The notes: generated from the letters alone by a model not told the origin. A stretch of DNA of 64,000 bases from Candidatus Gastranaerophilales bacterium (GCA_944324405.1 CALUWF010000002.1:1-64000), one strand, 5' to 3'. Positions 46,073-54,769 are shown, numbered from the stretch's first letter. Made by a program: numbers and translations.

Positions 46073-46480
46073 AAAAGACATCTCCTTAAATATATTTCTA
46101 ACCGTATTTTTTTCTTTTTTGCAAGCCTCGCGCCGCCTCGGGGGCGTTAAATTTAGCGAATAAAATTAAAAGATATAACAAAAGACTTTTTTAAGGCATT
46201 TTAATGCCGGGGTTCAAAACGAGTGTGAAAAGAGAATAACAACAACTGATATAAATCGTATATATTTAATATATCACTTGGTTAAAAAAATAACAACCCT
46301 TATTTTAAGAAATATTAAGATAAATTTTAAAATTAATCTCATAGTTAACATTTCTTAATATATAAACAATAGCTTTAAATGCGTTACCGAGCGGAGTTTT
46401 ATAATTTTATTAAGAATTGTAACGAAAATAGATTAACCGCGCAATTTTATAAAATTGAAATACTTTATATATATGTAAGC
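46073..46480. other. Long non-coding gap upstream of sigma gene and small-RNA candidate
   Basis: About 400 bases of AT-rich DNA with no usable frame and no recognised motif, apart from a GC cluster at 46124-46146 on the sigma-gene side, AAGAATTGTAAC at 46412-46423 (also at 16627-16638) and the promoter-like word at 46460-46480. It holds the promoters of both flanking units. Confidence 0.6.
46460..46480 (+). promoter_or_regulatory. Promoter-like word repeated upstream of a small gene
   Basis: The 21 bases at 46460-46480 recur exactly on the minus strand at 33796-33816, in front of the 58-residue gene. They end in ATGTAAGC and are preceded in both places by TTGAAA, at different distances. Confidence 0.5.
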
Positions 46481-46613
46481 GATAACCAAGATATAACAAA
46501 CACACACTATAAGATATACTTTCTAACCAACACACACTAACCTTCACTTCACACACGAGGAATTACTAAAAAAAGTATTCCGAGGGGCTTTTGATTATCA
46601 AAAGCCTTTTTCT
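46481..46613 (+). ncRNA. Candidate small regulatory RNA
   Basis: About 130 bases between a promoter-like element and a strong terminator, with no ATG on the plus strand in the interval. Two near-identical single-stranded A/C-rich words, AACAAACACACACTA (46495-46509) and AACCAACACACACTA (46525-46539), are spaced 30 bases apart. Two consecutive hairpins close the 3' end: GGAAT(T)ACT with AGTATTCC (46560-46581), and the terminator stem. This architecture (unpaired seed repeats plus terminator) is that of a trans-acting sRNA. The 5' end is inferred. Confidence 0.6.
46586..46613 (+). terminator. Terminator of the small-RNA candidate
   Basis: A 9-bp stem GGCTTTTGA with TCAAAAGCC around a TTA loop, then five T residues. 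There is no coding gene upstream of it on this strand. Confidence 0.9.
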
Positions 46614-46671
46614 TTATGTAAAAATATTTTTATGATATTATCCCCAATGTAAGACTTTAAGGGGATTTTTT

Positions 46672-47142
46672 ATGCCAAATGTTATTGAAGGTAATCTTTA
46701 TGCAAATCCGTCGGATAAATTTTGCATTGTAGTTTCCAGGTTTAATGAATTTATAAGCTCAAAGCTGCTCTCCGGTGCACTTGACTCTTTTATACGCCTC
46801 GGGGTTGAAGAAAGCAATATTGATATCATCTGGGTGCCCGGTTCGTTTGAAATTCCTCTTATGGCAAAAAAAGCGGCACAGAGCAAGAAATACGCGGCAA
46901 TTATAACACTTGGCGCCGTAATAAAAGGGTCAACATCGCATTATGATTATGTCTGCGCCGAAGTATCAAAGGGCGTGGCTGCCGTTTCGCTTTCCGAGGG
47001 TATCCCTGTTATCTTTGGAATTTTAACAACCGATAATATAGAGCAGGCAATTGAAAGAGCAGGTACAAAAGCCGGCAACAAAGGGGCGGATGCCGCTAAA
47101 AGCGCTATTGAAACAGCAAATTTAATCTCAAATTTAAAATAA
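46672..47142 (+). CDS. ribH: 6,7-dimethyl-8-ribityllumazine synthase
   Basis: A 156-residue subunit of the riboflavin pathway's capsid-forming enzyme that joins the ribityl-pyrimidine with 3,4-dihydroxybutanone phosphate. [31 protein letters not shown] and [18 protein letters not shown] are substrate-binding blocks; His in GSTSHYDYV is the catalytic one. [16 protein letters not shown] is the family's last motif. It stands alone here. AAGGGG precedes the ATG and the TATTAT-N5-ATGTAAGA element lies at 46636-46654, overlapping the end of the sRNA terminator region. Confidence 0.96.
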   Translation: MPNVIEGNLYANPSDKFCIVVSRFNEFISSKLLSGALDSFIRLGVEESNIDIIWVPGSFEIPLMAKKAAQSKKYAAIITLGAVIKGSTSHYDYVCAEVSKGVAAVSLSEGIPVIFGILTTDNIEQAIERAGTKAGNKGADAAKSAIETANLISNLK

Positions 47143-47258
47143 AAATCAATCTTTAGATTGAGAGGCATTTTAAGTCTATGGGTTGATGATACACTTCCTA
47201 AAACAGGTTAGAGTTTAAGTATAAACTACACAATTGATTAGGGAGAGTATTTGAGTTT

Positions 47259-48365
47259 ATGCTTGGAATTTGCATGTTTAAAACTAAAAAAGTGCTTGCG
47301 CTTTTTACGGTATTTTTTTCATTGTGCGCCGCCGCCTGCGCAAGTGAAAGCATAATTTCATCGGTTACGATATCACAGCCTGCTGATTTAAACGGCGCAT
47401 ATCAGCTTACCGTAAAGTCTGACAAACCCGTTGAATTTAAAGAAAAAGCACAATCAGATAGAAGTATTTATTTTGATTTAAAAAATGCAACAAGTGTTGA
47501 TAATCTGGATACTATATATGACAATGTTTCCGGTGTTGATGCCGTCATTGTTCAACAGCTTGAAAATAATAAGGTGAGAATTTATGTTAACGGTGAAAAC
47601 ACCAATAATACAAAGCTTGTTTTTCAAACAACACAAAAAACCACATCAGACGTTAAAAATCAAATAGTAATCAACAGGCCCATAAGGGAATACCGCCCGA
47701 CAAACGATATAAACGAATTTAATGCGGAAAATATGGATTGGGATGAAAATTCCTTTAACCCCGGACACCTCTTAAGTTCATTTTTCGGTCTGTTTGGCGA
47801 AAAATCCGACATGACACTTGTAATATGTCTTGTTTTACTTGTAGGAAGTGTAGTTATATCTAAGAAAATATTTGCAAAAGTAAAACTTCAAGAGGAGCCT
47901 CTTATCGGCCTATCCGGTGCATATAAGGGAGATAACAATATTTTAGATATTAATATCCCTCAAAAAAGAGAGCTTCCGCCGCTTAAGAGCATGGCCGATA
48001 CATCAAAATTTGTTACAAATACATACAAAAAAACGACACCTGTGCAAAAAAATGCAATTCAGCAAAATTATGCACTCGGAGCATATAAAAATGCACAGAA
48101 AAACCCATACACCACAAATGATACAGTAAAAAAACAGCAACCGCAGCCATCTGTTAATTTGTATCAAAGAAGAATTCAAAAACCTGCTTCAAAATATGTT
48201 TCACAGCCTCAGGGAAAAGTGGCACCCTCTGCAAAAAAACAGGGAACAAGTGTTGAGAATATAAAATTTCTTGAATCTGTAACAAAAATTTACGAACAAA
48301 GCGGCAGAAAAGACTTGGCTCAAGGCCTAAAGGCCGGAATAAACAAAAGAAAGTCTGCCGTGTAA
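47259..48365 (+). CDS. Membrane protein with AMIN-like periplasmic domain
   Basis: A 368-residue protein with signal peptide (KVLALFTVFFSLCAAACA), a beta-rich domain at about 30-130 resembling AMIN (VTISQPADLNGAYQLTVKSD, DRSIYFDLKNA, KVRIYVNGEN), a membrane helix at about 186-205 (MTLVICLVLLVGSVVIS), and a long Lys/Gln/Pro-rich cytosolic tail. AMIN domains bind peptidoglycan in PilQ and amidases. The start may be 47259 or the inner ATG 47274. It could link the cell wall to a cytosolic partner such as the Gln/Pro-rich product of the next gene; that link is inference from adjacency. Confidence 0.77.
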   Translation: MLGICMFKTKKVLALFTVFFSLCAAACASESIISSVTISQPADLNGAYQLTVKSDKPVEFKEKAQSDRSIYFDLKNATSVDNLDTIYDNVSGVDAVIVQQLENNKVRIYVNGENTNNTKLVFQTTQKTTSDVKNQIVINRPIREYRPTNDINEFNAENMDWDENSFNPGHLLSSFFGLFGEKSDMTLVICLVLLVGSVVISKKIFAKVKLQEEPLIGLSGAYKGDNNILDINIPQKRELPPLKSMADTSKFVTNTYKKTTPVQKNAIQQNYALGAYKNAQKNPYTTNDTVKKQQPQPSVNLYQRRIQKPASKYVSQPQGKVAPSAKKQGTSVENIKFLESVTKIYEQSGRKDLAQGLKAGINKRKSAV

Positions 48366-48395
48366 TCAAACAGACAAAATAATACTCAACCAATA

Positions 48396-48421
48396 GCCTC
48401 AAAATTTGAGGCGTTTTTTTA
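48396..48421 (+). terminator. Terminator after the AMIN-like gene
   Basis: A GCCTCA...TGAGGC stem with a small AT loop, followed by a G and then a run of T residues. Confidence 0.88.
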
Positions 48422-48492
48422 CAAAAAACCCGCATGTTGTCCTGGTATCGGGTTTAATATATAATTAAAAAGTTAGCATTACGGTAATCTAA

Positions 48493-50028
48493 ATGGAATC
48501 GAAAGTCTACAGTAAAAATGATATACTGCAAAAGCTCGCACAAGACGGCTTTTTTGTGGACTATTTGACTCTCGGCTCCTTTCTTGAAAAATATAAAATT
48601 GAAGCAATTTTTGAGGATGAAAACGGAAGCGAATTTTATGATAAGAGCGCGTACGACATTCTTGTCAGAAATGTTTTAAAAAGAACCCCGCCATCAGAAC
48701 AAACCCCACCCGTAATGCAGCAAAATGAACAAACCCCGCCGCCTTATCAACAAATAAACCAAACGCCTCCGCAGGCTCAAAGCACACAAGCACAGCCTCT
48801 AAACACCCAAGCTCCGCCGCAAAGCGTACAAACAGTAGAGCCTCATCAACTCCGGGAGCAGCCACCCGCACCACAGGTACAGCAGCAAATACCTCAAACG
48901 CCTCCGCAGGCTCAGCAGGACTACATTCAACAGCCGGCAATAAATGACATGTCTTATCATACGCCACAGCAAGAGTATCGGCAGCCCGATGCAATCCCTG
49001 CACAAAATTTGCACCATAGTGAAAGTCAAGACACTATTATTGACGTTCAGCCGCTGCAACAGGAAGTTCATGGTGTTCAAACGGACACTCAAAATACGCA
49101 GGAAGAACCACCATCAAATACAATTGAAGCGCACAGGGAATATCAGCCTGAAAATAATGAAAGTGAGAAAAAGAAAAATCTCTTTGAAAATATAAAATGG
49201 TACAGATGGGATGATGTTTCGGCCGACCTTGCAAGCAATGTAAAAAACGACGATTCCATAATCATAGATGCTGATAATGCTAACAATACAACAGATGCTC
49301 AAATCCAAAATACGCAAAGTGAACCGCTTACTTTTACAACAGAAGCACAGCCCCAAATTTACAAAGACAATACGCAAGGGCAAGAGCTGCACAACGAAGA
49401 ACACCCGCAAACCGAAGCTCAGCAGGCACAAGAAGTAAAATACGACAACGAGCCGGTTGCGGAACAACAAGTACAGACCCAGCAAGACTACTGGGGTGTA
49501 CAAAATCAAGGCGAACATCCGCAGGATTTATCTTCACAGCCTCAAGGCAGCACAATAAGCGAAGATTCAAGGATGGAAATAAATAGAATTATGACATCAA
49601 ACGATGATGAAGAAGACTTTGATGACATAGGATTGTTATCCGACTCCATTCAGGCGCAGGAAAAATTCCAAAAGTATATTGTGAACGAGCTTGCAAAGAA
49701 AAACATTGACGTTACCCCGCCCAATCCGCAAAATGCTTTTAAATTTGATATTTCGGAAAAAACTCTCAACATGATTGCAAGGGCAATTGCCAAAAAGATT
49801 GCGCGACAAGTATCTTCGCTTTTATCAGGCGACCAAAAAAACAATACAAGACTCCTTCTGGCGGAGAAAAAATCTGAAGAATTAGAAAAAAAGGTTTCCC
49901 TTCTTGAAGAACAAAATAAAAAGCTCAAATTGCTGCTTGTTGAGTCAAATAAAAATTTAAATTCATACAAGCCGACATTTTTCGGTTTATACAGATTTGT
50001 ACGCAGAAAAACAAAGAAAAGAAAATAA
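48493..50028 (+). CDS. Gln/Pro-rich protein with folded ends
   Basis: A 511-residue protein. A folded N-terminus (1-62, ILQKLAQDGFFVDYLTLGSF) comes first. Residues about 63-400 are disordered and made of Gln, Pro, Thr, Asn and Glu, with QTPP recurring (for example TPPSEQTPP, NEQTPPPYQQ, NQTPPQAQ). The C-terminus is a helical domain (about 420-455) and a coiled coil (SEELEKKVSLLEEQNKKLKLL), closing with a basic tail. Low-complexity regions like this drive assembly or condensation, or act as tethers. There is no signal peptide. It is followed by rseP after two bases. Function unknown. Confidence 0.8.
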   Translation: MESKVYSKNDILQKLAQDGFFVDYLTLGSFLEKYKIEAIFEDENGSEFYDKSAYDILVRNVLKRTPPSEQTPPVMQQNEQTPPPYQQINQTPPQAQSTQAQPLNTQAPPQSVQTVEPHQLREQPPAPQVQQQIPQTPPQAQQDYIQQPAINDMSYHTPQQEYRQPDAIPAQNLHHSESQDTIIDVQPLQQEVHGVQTDTQNTQEEPPSNTIEAHREYQPENNESEKKKNLFENIKWYRWDDVSADLASNVKNDDSIIIDADNANNTTDAQIQNTQSEPLTFTTEAQPQIYKDNTQGQELHNEEHPQTEAQQAQEVKYDNEPVAEQQVQTQQDYWGVQNQGEHPQDLSSQPQGSTISEDSRMEINRIMTSNDDEEDFDDIGLLSDSIQAQEKFQKYIVNELAKKNIDVTPPNPQNAFKFDISEKTLNMIARAIAKKIARQVSSLLSGDQKNNTRLLLAEKKSEELEKKVSLLEEQNKKLKLLLVESNKNLNSYKPTFFGLYRFVRRKTKKRK

Positions 50029-50030
50029 AA

Positions 50031-51410
50031 ATGAATATTATCATAATGCTAATCTTAATAAGCCTTTTAGTATTGGTGCACGAGCTCGGGCACTACTTGG
50101 CGGCACGTGCTTTCGGCATTCAAGTTTCACATTTTGGCCTCGGGCTGCCTATAGGGCCTCTTTTATATGAAACAAAATGCGGTGATACAAAAATTACCGT
50201 ACATGCCTTTTTACTCGGCGGCTATGTATCCTTCCCCGACGATGATGAAGACAACGAAATTACAAAAGATCTTCCGCTTGATTCGCCAAAACGTTTTAAA
50301 AACAAAAAACCCTGGCAAAAAGCGGTCGTCGTTTCGGCAGGTGTTTTTGCAAACGTAATTTTTGCGCTTTTTCTTGTAATGTTTTGCGCAGCTTATTATC
50401 ACAAACTGCCGAGCAGCAAGTATGACGTTTATATAAAAGACTTTGCGCCCGAAGTTAAATCAAACGTTATGACATCAGGGCTAAAAGCCGGAGATAAAAT
50501 AATAAGCGTAAACGGTTCAAATATTATAAACTCTTATCAATTTATTTTTCTTGTACAAAAGAGCAAATTTTTTGACGGCTTTGTGTCCAAAGACACAGTT
50601 AGCAAAAAAATCGACGAGATTAAAAAGCTCAATCCAAAGCTGGATGATGCAAATACGTTAAAAGCCGGTCAAAAAATACTGCTTCCGCCGCTTGAGGGTG
50701 AAAAACAGGTGAAGGTTTCAGACAATGTTTTACTTGGCATTGAAAAATACAAAACAGATGAAATCGAACTTACAAAAGAACAAAAAGCTCTTAGTGCCGC
50801 TCTTGAAGGCAAAAAAGAGTTTATCGCGGACAAAGATTACTCTCTTGAAGATTTGGCGTATGCATTATCTGACAGCTACAAACCGCTTAGTATATCTGTT
50901 TTGAGAGATAACAAAAAACTTACCTTTAACAATTTAAAAACTTCAAAAGACGGGCTTTTAGGGGTTAAACTTGAAGTGAGCGAAATTTTTGTTCCGATAA
51001 ATTCTCCGCTTGAAATTATTACAAAATCCTGGGATTACCTTGTTGTGAATACAAAACTTATGCTCCTTGGACTTTGGCAGCTTGTAAGCGGCAAAATTCC
51101 GCTCAGCGATATGCATGGAATTGTTGCAATTACAAAGGTCGGAGGGGATATTATTGAAAATTCCGGAATGCTAAAAGGACTTTTGCTGAGCGCCATTATA
51201 AGTATTGACCTTGCAATAATCAACCTTTTGCCAATTCCCGCGCTCGACGGGGGACATTTGATGTTTCTTGCGCTTGAAAAAGTTGCAGGCAGAGAACTTG
51301 ATGAAAAAATTGTAGAAGGCGTTTCAAGAGTATTTTTTGCGCTCCTTATCCTTCTTATGATTTATGTTGTCTTTAATGATATTTTTGCCCTCGTAACAAA
51401 ACAGCTCTAG
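50031..51410 (+). CDS. rseP: Site-2-type intramembrane metalloprotease (RseP family) with LysM-like insert
   Basis: A 459-residue M50 protease. VHELGHYLAARAFGI carries the zinc site (His17, Glu18, His21) and NLLPIPALDGGHLMFLALE the third ligand Asp. A PDZ domain follows the second helix: SGLKAGDKIISVNGSNIINS. Just after it, about 180-220, IDEIKKLNPKLDDANTLKAG and QKILLPP match the second half of a LysM repeat, which is not normal for RseP. The enzyme cleaves anti-sigma factors or other membrane proteins in the bilayer. The upstream Gln/Pro-rich gene is two bases away. Confidence 0.9.
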   Translation: MNIIIMLILISLLVLVHELGHYLAARAFGIQVSHFGLGLPIGPLLYETKCGDTKITVHAFLLGGYVSFPDDDEDNEITKDLPLDSPKRFKNKKPWQKAVVVSAGVFANVIFALFLVMFCAAYYHKLPSSKYDVYIKDFAPEVKSNVMTSGLKAGDKIISVNGSNIINSYQFIFLVQKSKFFDGFVSKDTVSKKIDEIKKLNPKLDDANTLKAGQKILLPPLEGEKQVKVSDNVLLGIEKYKTDEIELTKEQKALSAALEGKKEFIADKDYSLEDLAYALSDSYKPLSISVLRDNKKLTFNNLKTSKDGLLGVKLEVSEIFVPINSPLEIITKSWDYLVVNTKLMLLGLWQLVSGKIPLSDMHGIVAITKVGGDIIENSGMLKGLLLSAIISIDLAIINLLPIPALDGGHLMFLALEKVAGRELDEKIVEGVSRVFFALLILLMIYVVFNDIFALVTKQL

Positions 51411-51425
51411 AGCGCGCATTCGGGC

Positions 51426-51454
51426 TTGACGCAAAAACATGCGCGTGCTATATT
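51426..51454 (+). promoter_or_regulatory. Strong promoter of rpsU with overlapping dyad
   Basis: TTGACG (51426-51431), 17 bases and TATATT (51449-51454) with a TGC extended -10. The inverted repeat CGCGCAT (51413-51419) and ATGCGCG (51439-51445) brackets the -35 box and could be an operator or a stem ending the rseP message. Confidence 0.8.
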
Positions 51455-51494
51455 GAAGCCATAAGTTACAAAAGACCGTAAAGGAGGTGAAAAT

Positions 51495-51668
51495 ATGCCT
51501 GAGGTAAGAGTTCGCGAAAACGAAAGTATCGAAAGCGCACTTAAAAGATTTAAGAAAAAAATCCAGAAAGCCGGAATTTTATCTGAAATCAAACGCAGAG
51601 AAAGGTATGAAAAACCTTCTGTTAAGAAAAAACGTAAGTCTGAAGCTGCACGCAAAAGACGTGTTTAG
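51495..51668 (+). CDS. rpsU: 30S ribosomal protein bS21
   Basis: A 57-residue protein: [57 protein letters not shown]. This is the complete bS21 family pattern, a basic helical protein of the small ribosomal subunit near the anti-Shine-Dalgarno region. AAGGAGGTGA at 51481-51490 is a perfect ribosome-binding site. A strong promoter precedes it and a terminator follows, so it is monocistronic and probably highly expressed. Confidence 0.97.
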   Translation: MPEVRVRENESIESALKRFKKKIQKAGILSEIKRRERYEKPSVKKKRKSEAARKRRV

Positions 51669-51684
51669 ATAAGTATAAGAACGT

Positions 51685-51712
51685 AAAAAGGGGATTAATT
51701 ATCCCCTTTTTA
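51685..51712 (+). terminator. Terminator of rpsU
   Basis: An 11-bp stem AAAAAGGGGAT with its complement and a 5-base loop; the T residues of the 3' arm serve as the tail. Confidence 0.9.
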
Positions 51713-51729
51713 AAAATTACGAGGTGAAA

Positions 51730-52230
51730 ATGGCAAAAGATTGCAGTTTTGATGTTGTTTCGGAGTTTGATAAGCAAGAGCTTGTAAATGCCGTCGATCA
51801 GGTAAAGCGCGAGCTTAATTCAAGATTTGACCTTAAGGGTTCAAATTCTGATATTGCGCTTGATGCCGATAAAACAATCACAATCACAACAAGTGACGAT
51901 ATGAAATTAAGAAACATTTTGGATATTTTGCAAACCAAAATGATAAAAAGAAATTTAAGTATTAAAATCCTGGACGCTCAGGCGCCCGAGGCAGCTTTAG
52001 GCGGAAATGTAAGACAAGTTTTCAACCTTAAAAAAGGCTTATCGCAAGAACTTGCCAAAAAAATTACCGCGGCGATCAAAGATTCAAAACTCAAAGTACA
52101 AGCCTCAATTCAAGGTGAACAGGTACGCGTGAGCGGCAAAAGCAAGGATGATTTGCAGGAAGTAATAAAGCTTTTAAAAGAAAAAGAGGACAGTTTTAAC
52201 ATACCTCTGCAATTTACAAACTACAGATAA
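51730..52230 (+). CDS. yajQ: YajQ-family nucleotide-binding protein
   Basis: A 166-residue protein with two ferredoxin-like halves. CSFDVVSEFDKQELVNAVDQ begins the first, LNSRFDLKGS follows, and KKGLSQELAKKITAAIKDSK and the end LLKEKEDSFNIPLQFTNYR close the second. The family binds cyclic di-GMP or other nucleotides in some bacteria. The start is ATG 51730 with GAGGTG just upstream; a GTG six bases earlier is less likely. nadK starts one base after its stop. Confidence 0.94.
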   Translation: MAKDCSFDVVSEFDKQELVNAVDQVKRELNSRFDLKGSNSDIALDADKTITITTSDDMKLRNILDILQTKMIKRNLSIKILDAQAPEAALGGNVRQVFNLKKGLSQELAKKITAAIKDSKLKVQASIQGEQVRVSGKSKDDLQEVIKLLKEKEDSFNIPLQFTNYR

Positions 52231-52231
52231 T

Positions 52232-53035
52232 ATGGAATTAAATTTAAACAACACTGCAATAATTTATAACCCCGAAATAGAGGGTGCATTTGAATTTTCA
52301 AACAGACTTAATAAAAAATTTGAAAATTCAAAAACATATACGCTCGACAATATGCCTCAAAATCCTGACTTCGTAATAGTTGTGGGCGGGGATGGCACAT
52401 TGTTGAAATGTGCAAGAAAATATTGCGAAAACGATACACCGATTTTTGGTTTTAATATGGGGCGGCTTGGCTTTCTGGCGCAGGCGCTTCCGGATGAAAC
52501 AGATAACGTTGTCCAAAAAATCAAAACCGGCGATTTTAGAATAGAAAAGCGAATTATGCTAAACTGCCCGACAACGGGCGCTGTTGCACTAAATGACATG
52601 GTTATAAGAGGGGCAACTTTTTCGCGAACCTCAACGCTTAATCTTTATATAAACGGAATTAAACTCTGTTCTTATCTTGCAGACGGACTGATAATCTCAA
52701 CCCCTACAGGCTCCACAGCCTATGCCCTTTCTGCCGGAGGCCCGATTATATCACCGGATATAGAATGCTTTGTTATAGTGCCCATATGTCCTCATACTCT
52801 CAATGCAAGGCCTATAGTAATACCTGCATATGAGTATATTAAAATAACGACAAACGAAGCGCCGAAGGATTTTCAAATTACGGCGGACGGACAGGACGCA
52901 AAAATTATAAAAAATGAAATTTGCGTTGAAAAACACAAAAAATATGCTAAACTTTTGCTGTTAAAAGACAATACAAATCATTTTTATGATATTTTAAGAG
53001 AAAAACTTCACTGGGGAATTGCGCCGAATAAGTAA
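52232..53035 (+). CDS. nadK: NAD kinase
   Basis: A 267-residue kinase that makes NADP from NAD. VIVVGGDGTLLKCARKY has the GGDGT motif, FNMGRLGFLAQ the conserved LGFL element and YLADGLIISTPTGSTAYALSAGGPI the second substrate loop. ALNDMVIRG corresponds to the NE/D motif. It is slightly short for the family (about 290). Its stop overlaps the recN start as TAATG, and yajQ is one base upstream, so the three genes are one translationally coupled set. Confidence 0.95.
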   Translation: MELNLNNTAIIYNPEIEGAFEFSNRLNKKFENSKTYTLDNMPQNPDFVIVVGGDGTLLKCARKYCENDTPIFGFNMGRLGFLAQALPDETDNVVQKIKTGDFRIEKRIMLNCPTTGAVALNDMVIRGATFSRTSTLNLYINGIKLCSYLADGLIISTPTGSTAYALSAGGPIISPDIECFVIVPICPHTLNARPIVIPAYEYIKITTNEAPKDFQITADGQDAKIIKNEICVEKHKKYAKLLLLKDNTNHFYDILREKLHWGIAPNK

Positions 53036-54672
53036 TGATTAAGTCAATTTTAATTAAAAATTTTATACTTATTGACGAGCTGTTTTTAGAATTTGAAAAC
53101 GGTTTTAATGTTTTAACCGGCGAAACAGGTGCCGGTAAAAGTATTATTTTAAAAGCGATTGACACAGCCTTAGGCGCAAAAGTCCAAAAGGATACAATTT
53201 TTTTAAACAAAGAAAAACCTGTACTTATTGAGTTGACTTTTTTGCATTCAAAAAAAGATTTAAAAAACCTTAAAGACTTTGAATTAGAAGAAGAAACAGT
53301 AATTTCAAGAGAGATAAGCCAGACTTCACAAAAATGCAGAATAAACGGGGCGCTTGTAAATCTTGATACCGTAAAAGAATTAAGGGAACACCTTGTTGAT
53401 ATCCATTCACAAAATCAAAGCTATACTTATGTTTTACCAAAATATCACATCGAACTGCTTGATGAGTATTGCAAATATCGTGATAAAGAATTTTTAGACA
53501 ACCTTGCAAAATACGAAAATTCTTTCAAGGAATTCAGTTCCGTTTCAAAAAAACTTACACAGCTAAAAGACAATAATGCCAATAATTTACGCGAAATCGA
53601 TTTTCTTGAATTTCAACTCAATGAAATCGATACGGCAGCAATTGGTGAAGATGAAGAAGAAAGCCTAAATTCCGAACTTGAAATTTTGTCAAATATTCAA
53701 GAATTAAAAGAGCAGACTTACGGAATTTATTACTCTCTGGGCGCAGACGGCGGAATGAATGACGCTTTATCCAAGATGAATGCAATTTTGTCAAACTGTG
53801 CAGCTTGCGATAAAAAGCTGGAAGAGGTACACAACGCCTTCATTGAAGCACATGAGAATTTAAAATTTTGCAGCGATTTTTTAAGAGAATATTCGCAAAA
53901 TCTTGAAGCTAATCCTCAAAGGCTTAATGAAATTAATGAACGACTTTCTTTAATTTTAAAATTAAAAAGAAAATACGGAGATATTTTTGAAGCAAGAGAA
54001 AATTTTGCACGGCAATTAAATGAGATTAAGGGTGATTTTTCTTCTCTGGAAGAACTTGAAGCAAGAAAAAATGAACTTGAAGGCGAATTAAACGAACTTT
54101 CGCAAAAAATTTCAAATGTCAGAAAAACAAGGGCGGACGAGCTTTCCGATATGATAATCAAGGAATTAAAAAAGCTTGAAATGCCTAAAGCTGAATTTAA
54201 AATAGATATAAAAGAAAAAGAGGCGGATATAAAAGGGAAAGATGGTGTTGAATTTTTAATTACGACAAATATTTCTTCACCACTGGCACCTCTTTCGCGC
54301 GTTGCCTCGGGCGGGGAAATTTCACGTGTTATGCTTGCGATAAAAACCGTCTTTGCTCAAGTTGATATGGTTTCAACAATAATTTTTGATGAAATTGATA
54401 CGGGAATTTCCGGCAAGGCTTCAAATGCAGTAGCGGAAGAAATTTCAAAACTCTCTAATGATATACAGGTTTTTACAATTACACACCAACCAACAATCGC
54501 CGCACGTGCAAATGCACACTTTGTGGTTACAAAAAGCCAGGACGACATTACAAAAGTTAGTGTCAAAAAACTTTTGAATAAAGAAGAAAGGCTTGAAGCC
54601 ATTGCATCTCTTGCTTCCGGCGAAGTAAACAGTATTTCCGTTTCTTTTGCAAAAGAACTTTTAAAATCTTAA
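53035..54672 (+). CDS. recN: DNA repair protein RecN
   Basis: A 545-residue SMC-like protein for double-strand break repair. Walker A is GETGAGKSIILKAID near residue 30. Long coiled-coil arms fill about 155-350. The C-terminal lobe has PLSRVASGGEISRVMLAIK as signature and TIIFDEIDTGISGKAS as Walker B, then the QVFTITHQPTIAA switch histidine region. The RecN hinge is short, as usual. The nadK-recN pairing is common in bacteria. Confidence 0.95.
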   Translation: MIKSILIKNFILIDELFLEFENGFNVLTGETGAGKSIILKAIDTALGAKVQKDTIFLNKEKPVLIELTFLHSKKDLKNLKDFELEEETVISREISQTSQKCRINGALVNLDTVKELREHLVDIHSQNQSYTYVLPKYHIELLDEYCKYRDKEFLDNLAKYENSFKEFSSVSKKLTQLKDNNANNLREIDFLEFQLNEIDTAAIGEDEEESLNSELEILSNIQELKEQTYGIYYSLGADGGMNDALSKMNAILSNCAACDKKLEEVHNAFIEAHENLKFCSDFLREYSQNLEANPQRLNEINERLSLILKLKRKYGDIFEARENFARQLNEIKGDFSSLEELEARKNELEGELNELSQKISNVRKTRADELSDMIIKELKKLEMPKAEFKIDIKEKEADIKGKDGVEFLITTNISSPLAPLSRVASGGEISRVMLAIKTVFAQVDMVSTIIFDEIDTGISGKASNAVAEEISKLSNDIQVFTITHQPTIAARANAHFVVTKSQDDITKVSVKKLLNKEERLEAIASLASGEVNSISVSFAKELLKS

Positions 54673-54769
54673 ATGAAGTTTTGTTACATGCCAAAGTGGA
54701 GCAATTGTATAATTTTTAAATTCCTGCTAAAATTTATTCAGTTATTGCCAAAAGTTGAAGGATTTAAAG

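Noticed and set aside
47143-47160. Terminator after ribH
   Set aside because: A 7-bp TCAATCT/AGATTGA stem exists, but no T run follows it.
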